Below, in pieces: positions 1 to 6,320 of a stretch of 46,882 nt of DNA (position 1 is the stretch's first letter; each line of letters begins with the position of its first letter). A model generated the notes under the pieces. That model made no database searches and was not told the DNA's origin. It saw only the letters and a program-made list of their open reading frames with translations. This DNA comes from Agitococcus lubricus (lineage in GTDB: Bacteria; Pseudomonadota; Gammaproteobacteria; Pseudomonadales; Moraxellaceae), in contig NZ_QAON01000020.1 of the NCBI RefSeq assembly GCF_003051055.1, positions 1 through 46,882 on the forward strand, read 5' to 3'. Position numbers and translations under genes: made by a program.

Positions 1-69
1 GAACAAGGCGAATGGCGGGAGACCGCCAAAGCAAAAGCTGGCTCTAGTGGCCTAAACCTCTACTTTTAA
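1..69 (+). other. possible 3' end of a gene running in from the left
   Basis: The first reading frame is open from the window edge to a TAA at 67-69 and would end ...GSSGLNLYF. A second frame is open to a TAA at 53-55 and contains GGRPPK. Nothing distinguishes the two, so neither is assigned a function. An A/T-rich hairpin with a TTCG loop (64-81) follows and may end transcription just before the next gene. Confidence 0.2.
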
Positions 70-86
70 CTTCGGTTAAAAAGGGG

Positions 87-1037
87 ATGATTACCGAGCA
101 GCTTCATGCAACTCATCATTCAATTTCTAACTTTGAAAGAGATTCCTTAGAATACCTCATATTTAACAACCAAACTCATGAGTTTTATCGTGAATGCAGC
201 TTATCTTTACAAAAAATTATTGAGCTGTGTAATCGCCTAACAAGAGATGGTCAATATCATGTTCTTGCCGGCTTATTTACTGATATATATGCCTCAGTTC
301 TTCTATTTAAGGGTATACATAATTCAAGAGGATCAAAGGAATCTATCGAGTTCTTAGGTTTTTGGCATGAAAGTATGGCTTCGCTGGTGATGGCATATTG
401 CATCATCACGAAAGACTTTTTTAAAATTAAGCGTTTATACCTTCTAATGTCGACGTCGCTTAAAGAAGACCCGCAAGCGACACAAGAAGCGCGGAAATTA
501 ATACTTTCTAGCTTGCCTGATTTTGAAGAAGCTTTAGATTCTATTGAAGAATCTATTTTATCTGTTGATGATAATAAGGATTTTTACTCTCTAAGTATTG
601 AGGAACAAAAAGCTTATTTTACCAATATGGCTAAAAATCTTGGAATGGACCCGGATGATCCAGAAAGTGAATATGGTCACATTGTAGAGATGGGTCTAAA
701 AAACTATGATCCCAGCAGTATTATGAGGAACTGCGAAAGCTTATTTGTTCATTATCGCCCAGGTGGAATTATAGCTCAGTCTCTTAGGATGCACTCTACT
801 GGTGGAATGCACTTATTAGTATGCTTGAAACACGGTTATGCTCACGGAACTGGAAATCTATTAAGCAGGCTATATGATGATTCAGATGGCCCAAGTTTTG
901 GGCATAGTTTTAAAGAACAGCATTGTGATAAATGCTCTGATTGCAAGCCAAGACCAAAAGAGTGGAGATGGAGTCTTAAATGGTATGAAAGTGCTGTAGA
1001 AGATAACAGAGATATTTTAAGTAAGTACAAGTTCTAG
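87..1037 (+). CDS. hypothetical protein, first cassette of the array
   Basis: A 316-residue soluble protein of no family I recognise. The N-terminal two thirds look all-helical, with an acidic middle part (around residues 150-200). Near the C-terminus there is a CxxCxxC cluster (CDKCSDC, about residue 280) preceded by several histidines, which could bind a metal. The ATG follows GGGG at short spacing, a usable ribosome-binding site. The gene is directly followed by an attC-like site, which makes it a probable integron cassette gene; cassette proteins are usually orphans, consistent with the lack of recognisable homology. No function is proposed. Confidence 0.7.
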   Translation: MITEQLHATHHSISNFERDSLEYLIFNNQTHEFYRECSLSLQKIIELCNRLTRDGQYHVLAGLFTDIYASVLLFKGIHNSRGSKESIEFLGFWHESMASLVMAYCIITKDFFKIKRLYLLMSTSLKEDPQATQEARKLILSSLPDFEEALDSIEESILSVDDNKDFYSLSIEEQKAYFTNMAKNLGMDPDDPESEYGHIVEMGLKNYDPSSIMRNCESLFVHYRPGGIIAQSLRMHSTGGMHLLVCLKHGYAHGTGNLLSRLYDDSDGPSFGHSFKEQHCDKCSDCKPRPKEWRWSLKWYESAVEDNRDILSKYKF

Positions 1038-1049
1038 TAGCGCAATAAA

Positions 1050-1122
1050 CACATAACAAGTTGCTTCACGCGGAAAAATTACTCGCTGCGCTCCCAATTT
1101 TCCGGTGGGCAAGGCGTTAGGT
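1050..1122 (+). other. attC-like recombination site 1
   Basis: Short (about 73 bp) imperfect palindrome. It begins with CATAACAAG and ends with GCGTTAGGT, whose last seven bases match the GTTRRRY core of integron attC sites. The inner arms GGAAAAATT and AATTTTCC are complementary. It differs from the four ~120-bp sites downstream and may have another origin. Confidence 0.65.
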
Positions 1123-1140
1123 TCCTGCAAGGAGGCTGGG

Positions 1141-1530
1141 GTGCCAAAGATATATTCTTACTATTCCGAAGAACTTCTCTTTAAGTTTTCTATTGATAAC
1201 GTGGTCGGAGCTGATCAGCCTTCATGGCCAGAAACTGAAGATTACCCTCCATTACCACCTCGTGAAGCCATCGAAATATCTAAGCGTACTCTATTGGTTC
1301 TCCTCAATGATTACCCATGGGCAGAGCCTGAATTTCATTCTTGTGCATTGAAAAGAACTAGCAAATACGAAGGTGGCTGGTGGTACTACGATATAGACTG
1401 GATGGTTTGGCCGCCTGAACAGGATGGTAGCGACAGAAGCGGAGTAAATGTGCCAGTAATGTTAAATGGTAAAGTTCCTCCATATGAGGTTTTTAAATAC
1501 GAAGATCGGGCTTTGGCATGGAAAACCTAA
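1141..1530 (+). CDS. hypothetical protein, second cassette
   Basis: A 129-residue protein rich in aromatic residues (GGWWYYDIDWMVWPPE around residue 80) and acidic overall, with no membrane segment. I recognise no family; small acidic cassette proteins are sometimes immunity or stress proteins, but nothing here proves it. The GTG at 1141 is chosen as start because AAGGAGG lies 5 nt upstream; an upstream in-frame GTG at 1105 lies inside attC site 1 and has no such site. The stop codon overlaps the first core of attC site 2 (ACCTAAC), the normal arrangement for a compact gene cassette. Confidence 0.7.
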   Translation: MPKIYSYYSEELLFKFSIDNVVGADQPSWPETEDYPPLPPREAIEISKRTLLVLLNDYPWAEPEFHSCALKRTSKYEGGWWYYDIDWMVWPPEQDGSDRSGVNVPVMLNGKVPPYEVFKYEDRALAWKT

Positions 1531-1651
1531 CTTTCGGTTCAAGTCTGATAACAACCCAGCCACTTATGGGGCAGTTTTTGATGGTTCTGAGGTACGTCTC
1601 AGTTGTTTATTTTGCTGTGGGGACGTTACCCCTTAGCGCAGGTAGTTAGAA
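1525..1651 (+). other. attC-like recombination site 2
   Basis: About 127 bp between the core ACCTAAC (matches RYYYAAC) and GTAGTTAGAA. The centre carries CCCAGCC..TTATGGGG and TGAGGTACGTCTCA. The central part is shared with site 5 and more loosely with sites 3 and 4, so these sites form one family. Confidence 0.75.
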
Positions 1652-1655
1652 TTTA

Positions 1656-2060
1656 ATGGAATGGAAAATGAGTGAGAATAAACAAGAATATTTTCCATAT
1701 ATTGATGGTTTGCCATTGTTAAGTGGCTTCTTGGGATGGATGGTTCTTTCTCTCATCACATCTTTTGGTCTTGATATTATAAAGGCTGCTTTAATTTGTT
1801 TGCCATATGGGTTTGGTTTTTACTGTCTGAGTCGAGTAAGAGCTAATAAAAGAAAAATATTGAACGAAAAACAGAAGATTAGCCTGATTTTTATACTTGT
1901 TCCAGTAATGGTTGGTATAGATGAATTTAGTCGTAATATTTTTGGTATTAACGATACGAGTATTCGTTTAGGCTTTAAGATATTTACGATTGGTATGTTG
2001 CTTTGGTCTTTCTCGTTGGGAATATTATTTTCTTCACATTTAGAAAATAACCAAGATTAA
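1656..2060 (+). CDS. small membrane protein, third cassette
   Basis: A 134-residue protein with about four hydrophobic segments (roughly residues 18-38, 43-60, 75-93 and 108-126) and a short charged loop between segments 2 and 3 (RVRANKRKILNEKQK). This is a polytopic inner-membrane protein of unknown role. The start could be the ATG at 1656 or the in-frame ATG at 1668; neither has a strong ribosome-binding site, and both lie just after the end of attC site 2. Strand and packing match the other cassettes. Confidence 0.65.
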   Translation: MEWKMSENKQEYFPYIDGLPLLSGFLGWMVLSLITSFGLDIIKAALICLPYGFGFYCLSRVRANKRKILNEKQKISLIFILVPVMVGIDEFSRNIFGINDTSIRLGFKIFTIGMLLWSFSLGILFSSHLENNQD

Positions 2061-2184
2061 TTCTAACTCAACGCTCAAGTAGGATAGCACCCCGCGCGGT
2101 TTTGGTGTATTTTTCAATGGTTCTGAGGTCAATCTCAGGTTGTAGTTTGTTGAGGGGTGCTACCTCTTAGCGTTAAAGTTAGGC
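2061..2184 (+). other. attC-like recombination site 3
   Basis: About 124 bp from TTCTAAC to GTTAGGC, the latter a perfect GTTRRRY core. GATAGCACCCC near the left end pairs with GGGGTGCTA near the right end, giving the long imperfect hairpin of an attC. The centre contains ATGGTTCTGAGGT, shared with site 2. Confidence 0.75.
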
Positions 2185-2189
2185 ATTTT

Positions 2190-2690
2190 ATGAATCGCCC
2201 GAAATTTGATTTCATAACCATTGAGCGATGGGCATACTCTTCGGAGCTTGATGAAGAGTTTGAGTCGTATCAGGATACAGATGCTGACTGGTTTGATCGT
2301 GCAATTGGTAATGAGTGCACAACAGAAGATTTGTTTCGCTTCGCGGCTGATTCTAGATGTCTGAAGAGGTTTTATTTTGTTCAGCTATTAATTCCACAGC
2401 TTTGCTGGATATACAGAGCCAACAAAGAACTGCCATTTCATTTTTCTAGACTGCAAGGGATTATGAAGTACGATGAATATATTGCCAAAGTCACAGAACA
2501 TGCCAAGGAAGTATATGAAATAGCTGCAATTATTGAAAAAATGAGGCTTTCTAGTGATCCTGCACTTCAGGCACTTGCAAAAGCACTTTTAGACTATCGC
2601 CATGAATTATTAAAATCTGAAGCGAATGAGTATACGAATTTACTTCGTTCTATTTATGAAAATGTCCTTCCGTTGTTTGAAAGTGCCTAA
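2190..2690 (+). CDS. hypothetical protein, fourth cassette
   Basis: A 166-residue, mostly helical soluble protein with an acidic N-terminal half and no recognised motif. The ATG at 2190 directly after the GTTAGGC core of attC site 3 is preferred; the frame stays open further upstream only by running through the attC hairpin. The stop codon is part of the GCCTAAC core of the next site. The tight fit between two recombination sites supports a real cassette gene although the function is unknown. Confidence 0.65.
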   Translation: MNRPKFDFITIERWAYSSELDEEFESYQDTDADWFDRAIGNECTTEDLFRFAADSRCLKRFYFVQLLIPQLCWIYRANKELPFHFSRLQGIMKYDEYIAKVTEHAKEVYEIAAIIEKMRLSSDPALQALAKALLDYRHELLKSEANEYTNLLRSIYENVLPLFESA

Positions 2691-2808
2691 CTCGCACTTC
2701 AACAAGGACAATGCCCCAGCCAATTATGGGGCAATTTTTGATAATTTTGGCCACCTCGCACATTTCCATTTTGTTGCGGGGCATTGCCTGTTAAGTTTTA
2801 AGTTAGAA
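2685..2808 (+). other. attC-like recombination site 4
   Basis: About 124 bp from GCCTAAC (perfect RYYYAAC) to GTTAGAA. GACAATGCCCC on the left is complementary to GGGGCATTG on the right, and CCAGCCAATTATGGGG in the left arm matches site 2. Best-formed site of the array. Confidence 0.78.
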
Positions 2809-2815
2809 ATTTATT

Positions 2816-3397
2816 ATGGATGCTCATATTAAATGTCCAAAGTGTAATAGCATTTTTGTAAGTGAAAGTTCTCCTTTGTCGAAATTTACAAATAAAGAAG
2901 GGAATTTTATAAAGCATTACTACGAATGTGAAAAATGTTCAGAGAACTTCAGCGTTGATACTAAGGATGTTTATACGATTTTAGATTTTCTTATTGGGCA
3001 AGCGCGAAGGGCAGTGTTTGGCATTTTTGCTTTATCATTTGCGTTTCTAATAATTAGCTTTTGTATTCCAACTATTTGGGGTTTATTATCAATTGGTATC
3101 GGGATTTTTGTAGTAGCAATAGTGAAAATTGCGACATTAAAACTTAAATGTCCTAAATGTGATGCTTCTCTTACGTTTGCTGCAACTGAATTAGCTTCGA
3201 TAGGGTTAGAAAGACGAAAAATTAACTATTGTCCTTGTTGTGGCTTATCGCTTCATGATGAGTTCAAAACCGAAAACATAAATAAAAATAGTCGCATGCC
3301 ACAGTATTTTTTAAGTGCGAAAATGCCTAAACTGATTATTGTGTTGTTTGTATTTGTAACAATTACTGTGATTTTTTGGAAAGACCATTTATTGTAG
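2816..3397 (+). CDS. membrane protein with two zinc-ribbon-like cysteine sets, fifth cassette
   Basis: A 193-residue protein. Residues 7-10 (CPKC) and about 38-41 (CEKC) form one four-cysteine set; CPKC (about 112-115) and CPCC (about 138-141) form a second. Between them are two adjacent hydrophobic segments (about 65-105), and a last hydrophobic segment occupies the C-terminus (about 170-187). The layout suggests an inner-membrane protein with two cytoplasmic zinc ribbons; no specific family is recognised. The ATG follows the GTTAGAA core of site 4 by 7 nt, as expected for a cassette gene. Confidence 0.7.
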   Translation: MDAHIKCPKCNSIFVSESSPLSKFTNKEGNFIKHYYECEKCSENFSVDTKDVYTILDFLIGQARRAVFGIFALSFAFLIISFCIPTIWGLLSIGIGIFVVAIVKIATLKLKCPKCDASLTFAATELASIGLERRKINYCPCCGLSLHDEFKTENINKNSRMPQYFLSAKMPKLIIVLFVFVTITVIFWKDHLL

Positions 3398-3426
3398 TTA
3401 GGCTTTTTATTAAGTGTTTTGTATAT

Positions 3427-3536
3427 TTCTAACTTTTGCGTCAAGTGTGACAAGCACCCAGTCGATTATGGTGTTATTTTTTACGGTTTTGAGGTACTCT
3501 CAGTTTTTAATTTTGTTATGGCTACAATCAATTTTT
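3427..3536 (+). other. degenerate attC-like site 5
   Basis: Starts with TTCTAAC and repeats the centre of site 2 (CCCAGTC, TTATGG, TTTTGAGGTACTCTCAG), but the right arm decays after TGGCTACAATC and no GTTRRRY core follows before the 13-bp palindrome at 3537. It looks like a damaged site marking the end of the cassette array. Confidence 0.55.
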
Positions 3537-3549
3537 GTTACTAAGTAAC
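3537..3549. promoter_or_regulatory. 13-bp palindrome, candidate operator (left copy)
   Basis: GTTACTAAGTAAC, 13 nt upstream of the ribbon-helix-helix gene, where it would overlap the promoter or leader. A second copy differing only at the central base lies 2 nt after the same gene. Autoregulation by the encoded protein is an inference. Confidence 0.45.
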
Positions 3550-3562
3550 AAGAGTAAAAGCT

Positions 3563-3805
3563 ATGGCCAAAACCAACGCAGAACGACAAAAAGCCTATCG
3601 AGAAAATAAACAAGGGGATAAAGCCCTACACGTTTGGATTAGCGAAGAAGCCAGTCTTGCCCTAAAACGGCTCTCCTCTCATTATGATGAACCTCAAAAA
3701 AATATCATCCAAGAAATGATCTTATTAGCCGATAAAGCGATTATTAATTCACTAGAAACAGACTCTTACCAGTGGCAAGACTATTTTTCGGTAGATGATA
3801 AATAG
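3563..3805 (+). CDS. small ribbon-helix-helix (CopG/Arc-type) DNA-binding protein
   Basis: An 80-residue protein. The basic N-terminus (MAKTNAERQKAYRENK) is followed by a beta-strand-like LHVWIS (about residues 22-27) and two helices (EEASLALKRLSSHY and PQKNIIQEMILLADKA), the pattern of plasmid copy-control or antitoxin-type ribbon-helix-helix repressors. Members act as dimers on short palindromes; the two GTTACT(A/T)AGTAAC copies flanking this gene are natural candidates. No toxin gene is adjacent, so a replication or transfer regulator is more likely than an antitoxin. ATG 3563 lies after AAGAGTAAAAGCT, a weak ribosome-binding site. Confidence 0.65.
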   Translation: MAKTNAERQKAYRENKQGDKALHVWISEEASLALKRLSSHYDEPQKNIIQEMILLADKAIINSLETDSYQWQDYFSVDDK

Positions 3806-3807
3806 CT

Positions 3808-3820
3808 GTTACTTAGTAAC
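3808..3820. promoter_or_regulatory. 13-bp palindrome, candidate operator (right copy)
   Basis: GTTACTTAGTAAC, identical to the copy at 3537-3549 except for the central base. It begins 2 nt after the stop codon of the ribbon-helix-helix gene. Confidence 0.42.
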
Positions 3821-4230
3821 GTATATTTAGGGGTGTGTCCAGTTTTGGACGTGCCTCTTTTTTATGCCCTCATGTTTATTTACTGGCTCAAAATCGACAC
3901 GTTTTAGGCTTATCTTTACGGCTTAAACATAGCCTAATCACTGGAAAAAACAGGGGTCAAACTAATAGTGAGCCTTTTTCCAATTTTTCGGTATTTTTCA
4001 AGTGCTTTTTTCGGTATCAAACCCTTAGCTATCAATACTTAGACCACTATTGAAATACTGGAAAAATCAACTATCAGTTAAAAACAATCAGTTTGCTTGT
4101 TATTTTTATCCTATCTGTAAAAAAGCCTTATTTTTCAATACTTATAAGCCTACCTGATGTTTTGGTGGCGGTGTACTGGAACACCTATGAGGGCGGTGTC
4201 CTTGACCCATGCGAAAATATCCTTAGACCC
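3821..4230. other. 410-bp non-coding stretch with short repeats
   Basis: No convincing gene. It contains a small hairpin GTCCA-GTTT-TGGAC (about 3839-3852), two copies of the AACTRATAGT motif (3959-3969 direct, 4069-4079 inverted), TTTTTCGGTAT twice around 3980-4020, and GGTGT/ACACC arms near 4178-4193. The repeat density resembles a plasmid control or transfer-origin region, but no known oriV or oriT is recognised. Confidence 0.3.
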
Positions 4231-4244
4231 AAACTAATAGTTAT
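4231..4244 (+). repeat. AAACTRATAGTTAT motif upstream of first W..STGP paralog
   Basis: AAACTAATAGTTAT, 24 nt before the ATG at 4268. The same motif, with G in place of the R, stands 16 nt before the paralogous gene at 5677, so the leaders are duplicated together with the genes. Half of it is palindromic (AACT-nnn-AGTT), so it may be an operator. Confidence 0.4.
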
Positions 4245-4267
4245 CTTTTCGGTAAAAAGGTGATGTC

Positions 4268-4792
4268 ATGCCTAGACGTACTTGGACAAACGAACAAAGA
4301 GCCGCGCAAGCTGAAAAAATGCGTAAACAAAAAATATGGGAATTATCGACAGGGCCTAAAACCACCAAAGGCAAACAAAAGGTTGCTCAGAATGGCCGTA
4401 AAAATGCCACGGGTAAGAATTTAACCAAAGATGAATACATTGCCCTCATTAAGCAAATGAATCCTAAATTGGTTGAAGATTCAGAACTACTGGAGGAGAT
4501 GCTTAGCGGTATTACCTTTAAAGACGACAAGGCCACTAAAAAGCCGAATAAAGACATGACGGTGGTTAATGGTGTGTTTCGAGAGGTTAAGCGCGATATG
4601 TGGACGATTAAGGACGTAGAGACCGCACGTAAAAAAGTTGATGTGATTATTAAAAGGTTATCTCAAGTCGTGAATATGACGATGGATACTTGCCAACAAC
4701 TGCATAACCTACACAAAAAATATGAATATGAATATGAAGCGGCACAGATTAAAAAAAGAGCCTCGTTTAACAATCCATTCCCTAAGTGCTAA
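4268..4792 (+). CDS. hypothetical accessory protein with W..STGP..GK..V..N motif
   Basis: A 174-residue strongly basic protein. The N-terminal 50 residues (WTNEQRAAQAEKMRKQKIW, STGPKTTKGK, VAQNGRKNATG) form a module repeated in the protein at 5677-6027; the rest is charged and helical. STGPxTxxGK modules occur in small proteins of plasmids and phages, but I know of no established biochemical role. ATG 4268 follows AAAAAGGTGATGTC, giving AAGG at acceptable distance. The paralog and shared leader imply duplication within one mobile module. Confidence 0.6.
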   Translation: MPRRTWTNEQRAAQAEKMRKQKIWELSTGPKTTKGKQKVAQNGRKNATGKNLTKDEYIALIKQMNPKLVEDSELLEEMLSGITFKDDKATKKPNKDMTVVNGVFREVKRDMWTIKDVETARKKVDVIIKRLSQVVNMTMDTCQQLHNLHKKYEYEYEAAQIKKRASFNNPFPKC

Positions 4793-4869
4793 CTGGAACT
4801 ATCAGCAAACTGGTAGAGACAAACTGAGTGACAATACTTGCACCTAAAGACCTTTAGAGAGTTATTTTT

Positions 4870-5454
4870 ATGTCCGCTTATATGTCCACTTACCAATCAA
4901 ACCATCAAGCAGGTGAAGCCTACGCCTTTGCAGCCATGCTATTAGAGCAGCAAGCTAACATTACTCGTCTTGGGGGTTATCATCCGTTGGTTGATACCTT
5001 ACTGGCAATCGTTAAAGAAAAGAACATTGCCACCGTTGAAGCCTTTTATATTGTGCAAAACCAACAAAAGCAGCTATTTGCTAAAACAGAACAGGACGCA
5101 CAAAAAGCAATGGCGGCTTATGATGAATATATTGCCAAGCACGCCGAGCCTCTCAAGTTTTTACGCGCTAAGAAAAACGACCTAGAGGCAAAACTACGCG
5201 CGGTGATTGGCAAAATAAAAAGCTATCCAAACGTCAAAAAGAACAAAGAGGCGATACTCAATCAACAAGGCTTTAGCAAAGAGCAAATTATTCAGATTAT
5301 TAGCCTAGATGATACCTTGCCCCAGTTACAGCAAGAACAACAGGCCATTAGTCAAGAGCTGGCAGAAGTGTCGGCAGACTTTCAAGGCATTTATGACACG
5401 GCTAATAAAATTAAGAGTGACTTGTTTTACAGGCTATCGAGAGAATCCGCTTAA
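4870..5454 (+). CDS. hypothetical coiled-coil protein
   Basis: A 194-residue protein without cysteines or membrane segments. Residues about 75-125 and 155-180 are rich in K/E/Q/A heptad-like helix (FLRAKKNDLEAKLRAVIGKIK; LPQLQQEQQAISQELAEV), indicating coiled coil. No family is recognised. It lies 77 bp after the previous gene on the same strand, with a degenerate copy of the AACTATCAG motif in the gap (4797-4805). A strong hairpin follows immediately, so this is probably the last gene of a two-gene transcript. An alternative start is the ATG at codon 5. Confidence 0.6.
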   Translation: MSAYMSTYQSNHQAGEAYAFAAMLLEQQANITRLGGYHPLVDTLLAIVKEKNIATVEAFYIVQNQQKQLFAKTEQDAQKAMAAYDEYIAKHAEPLKFLRAKKNDLEAKLRAVIGKIKSYPNVKKNKEAILNQQGFSKEQIIQIISLDDTLPQLQQEQQAISQELAEVSADFQGIYDTANKIKSDLFYRLSRESA

Positions 5455-5459
5455 TGGCT

Positions 5460-5486
5460 AAGGGTCGCGTTTGAAACGCGACCCTT
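5460..5486 (+). terminator. rho-independent-type terminator
   Basis: Near-perfect hairpin with arms AAGGGTCGCGTT and AACGCGACCCTT, starting 6 nt after the stop codon at 5454 and followed within 10 nt by a TTTTT run (5494-5498). Confidence 0.6.
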
Positions 5487-5509
5487 TGGCTAGTTTTTGA
5501 ATCTAAGCA

Positions 5510-5618
5510 AGTTGACGGTAGGCAACCGTCAACTCAGCGTTGCTACCATTGCAGCCATTGATAATACTCACTTTAGCCGTTTTTAGTTGACGGTGTAACC
5601 CTCATCTTAGTTGACGCT
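5510..5618. repeat. four copies of an AGTTGACG repeat
   Basis: AGTTGACGGT at 5510-5519 and its exact inverse ACCGTCAACT at 5525-5534 form a 10-bp palindrome. Direct copies follow at 5585-5594 (AGTTGACGGT) and 5609-5618 (AGTTGACGCT). This arrangement suits a cluster of protein-binding sites (iteron-like or operator). Confidence 0.45.
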
Positions 5619-5647
5619 AATCACACCTTAAACTCTATTTTTAAAAC

Positions 5648-5661
5648 AAACTGATAGTTAT
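5648..5661 (+). repeat. AAACTRATAGTTAT motif upstream of second W..STGP paralog
   Basis: AAACTGATAGTTAT, 16 nt before ATG 5677. It is the second full copy of the motif at 4231-4244. Confidence 0.4.
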
Positions 5662-5676
5662 TTAGTGGGGTGAGTC

Positions 5677-6027
5677 ATGGCTGCAAGACAATGGACAGAG
5701 GAACAGCGTAAGGCGCAAGCTGAAAAAATACGTCAACACAAAATATGGCTTAAATCGACAGGGCCAACCAGTGAACAAGGTAAAGCCATTGTTTCTCAAA
5801 ATGCGTTTAAGACTGGAGAGCATACTGCTGATAAAGTGGCAGAGCGAAAACGTAAGGCGGCTAATAAGAGACCGCTATATAAAGGCGGTATGATTTTAGA
5901 CACGTATGGTGATAAGCGTTTTAGATGGAATAGATCAATAAATTATTTTGGTTCTTTTAAAACAATCAAAAAAGCGGATAGAGAGAAAATGATAAGTAAA
6001 TTAAGGGCTGTGGCTTATCCATCTTAA
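5677..6027 (+). CDS. hypothetical accessory protein, short paralog with W..STGP..GK motif
   Basis: A 116-residue basic protein. Residues 1-50 repeat the N-terminal module of the gene at 4268 (QWTEEQRKAQAEKIRQHKIW, then STGPTSEQGKAIVSQNAFKTGE). The C-terminal part differs (YKGGMILDTYGDKRF...FGSFKTIKKADREKMISKLR), so the conserved unit is the N-terminal module alone. ATG 5677 follows GGGGTGAGTC, a reasonable ribosome-binding site. It is the last gene before the tRNA-Met that borders the conserved chromosome. Confidence 0.6.
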   Translation: MAARQWTEEQRKAQAEKIRQHKIWLKSTGPTSEQGKAIVSQNAFKTGEHTADKVAERKRKAANKRPLYKGGMILDTYGDKRFRWNRSINYFGSFKTIKKADREKMISKLRAVAYPS

Positions 6028-6099
6028 GGAGTTTGCATATAAGCCTAAAAGGATGTTTTTCTTTCTACTGTAGCCCCCGTGTAGCCCAGAAAAAAACAA

Positions 6100-6137
6100 C
6101 TAAAAATAAAAAAGCCCTGCATATTTGCAAGGCTTTG
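6100..6137 (-). terminator. terminator of the tRNA-Met transcript
   Basis: Read on the minus strand, AAAGCCTTGCA pairs with TGCAGGGCTTT (11 bp, one G-U) around a short AATA-type loop and is followed by a T-rich tract (complement of the A-run 6100-6113). It lies about 20 nt beyond the tRNA CCA end. Confidence 0.7.
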
Positions 6138-6154
6138 ATATATATAGAGAATTC

Positions 6155-6231
6155 TGGTGGCTATGGCGAGACTCGAACTTGCGACCCCAGCATTATGAGT
6201 GCTGTGCTCTAACCGACTGAGCTACATAGCC
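6155..6231 (-). tRNA. tRNA-Met (CAU), elongator type
   Basis: 77 nt with encoded CCA. The acceptor GGCTATG pairs with CATAGCC; D arm GCTC/GAGC; anticodon arm CAGCA-CTCATAA-TGCTG; T loop TTCGAGT. The acceptor stem begins with a G-C pair, unlike initiator tRNA. The 3' end faces the accessory region, the usual geometry when an integrative element has used a tRNA 3' end, but no duplicated 3' end was found in this window. Confidence 0.95.
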
Positions 6232-6320
6232 AAGAGAGGCGCATATTCTCTTTAGCAATCGACTTTCTGTCAAGTCTTTGTTGTTGTTATTTTAGGCAAT
6301 GACATCAAAAAAGCTAAAAA

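Larger units (their letters stand above)
1050..3536 (+). mobile_element. integron gene-cassette array without integrase in the window
   Basis: Several consecutive same-strand genes alternate with attC-like sites whose cores overlap stop codons or lie a few bases before start codons. Four of the five sites are about 110-127 bp and share central sequence, as in sedentary chromosomal integrons; the first is shorter. No tyrosine-recombinase IntI gene or attI is visible, so this is either a cluster of attC sites lacking integrase (CALIN) or the distal end of an array whose integrase lies left of base 1. Confidence 0.7.

Noticed and set aside
1105-1140. Upstream GTG start for the second cassette gene
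   Set aside because: It lies inside attC site 1; GTG 1141 has AAGGAGG at ideal distance.
3391-3403. GTTAGGC at the stop codon of the fifth cassette gene as an attC end
   Set aside because: No matching left arm or complementary sequence precedes it inside the gene; the attC-like sequence begins only at 3427.
3835-4053. 72-codon open frame after the ribbon-helix-helix gene
   Set aside because: No ribosome-binding site, cysteine- and serine-rich composition unlike neighbours, and it covers short repeats; treated as non-coding.
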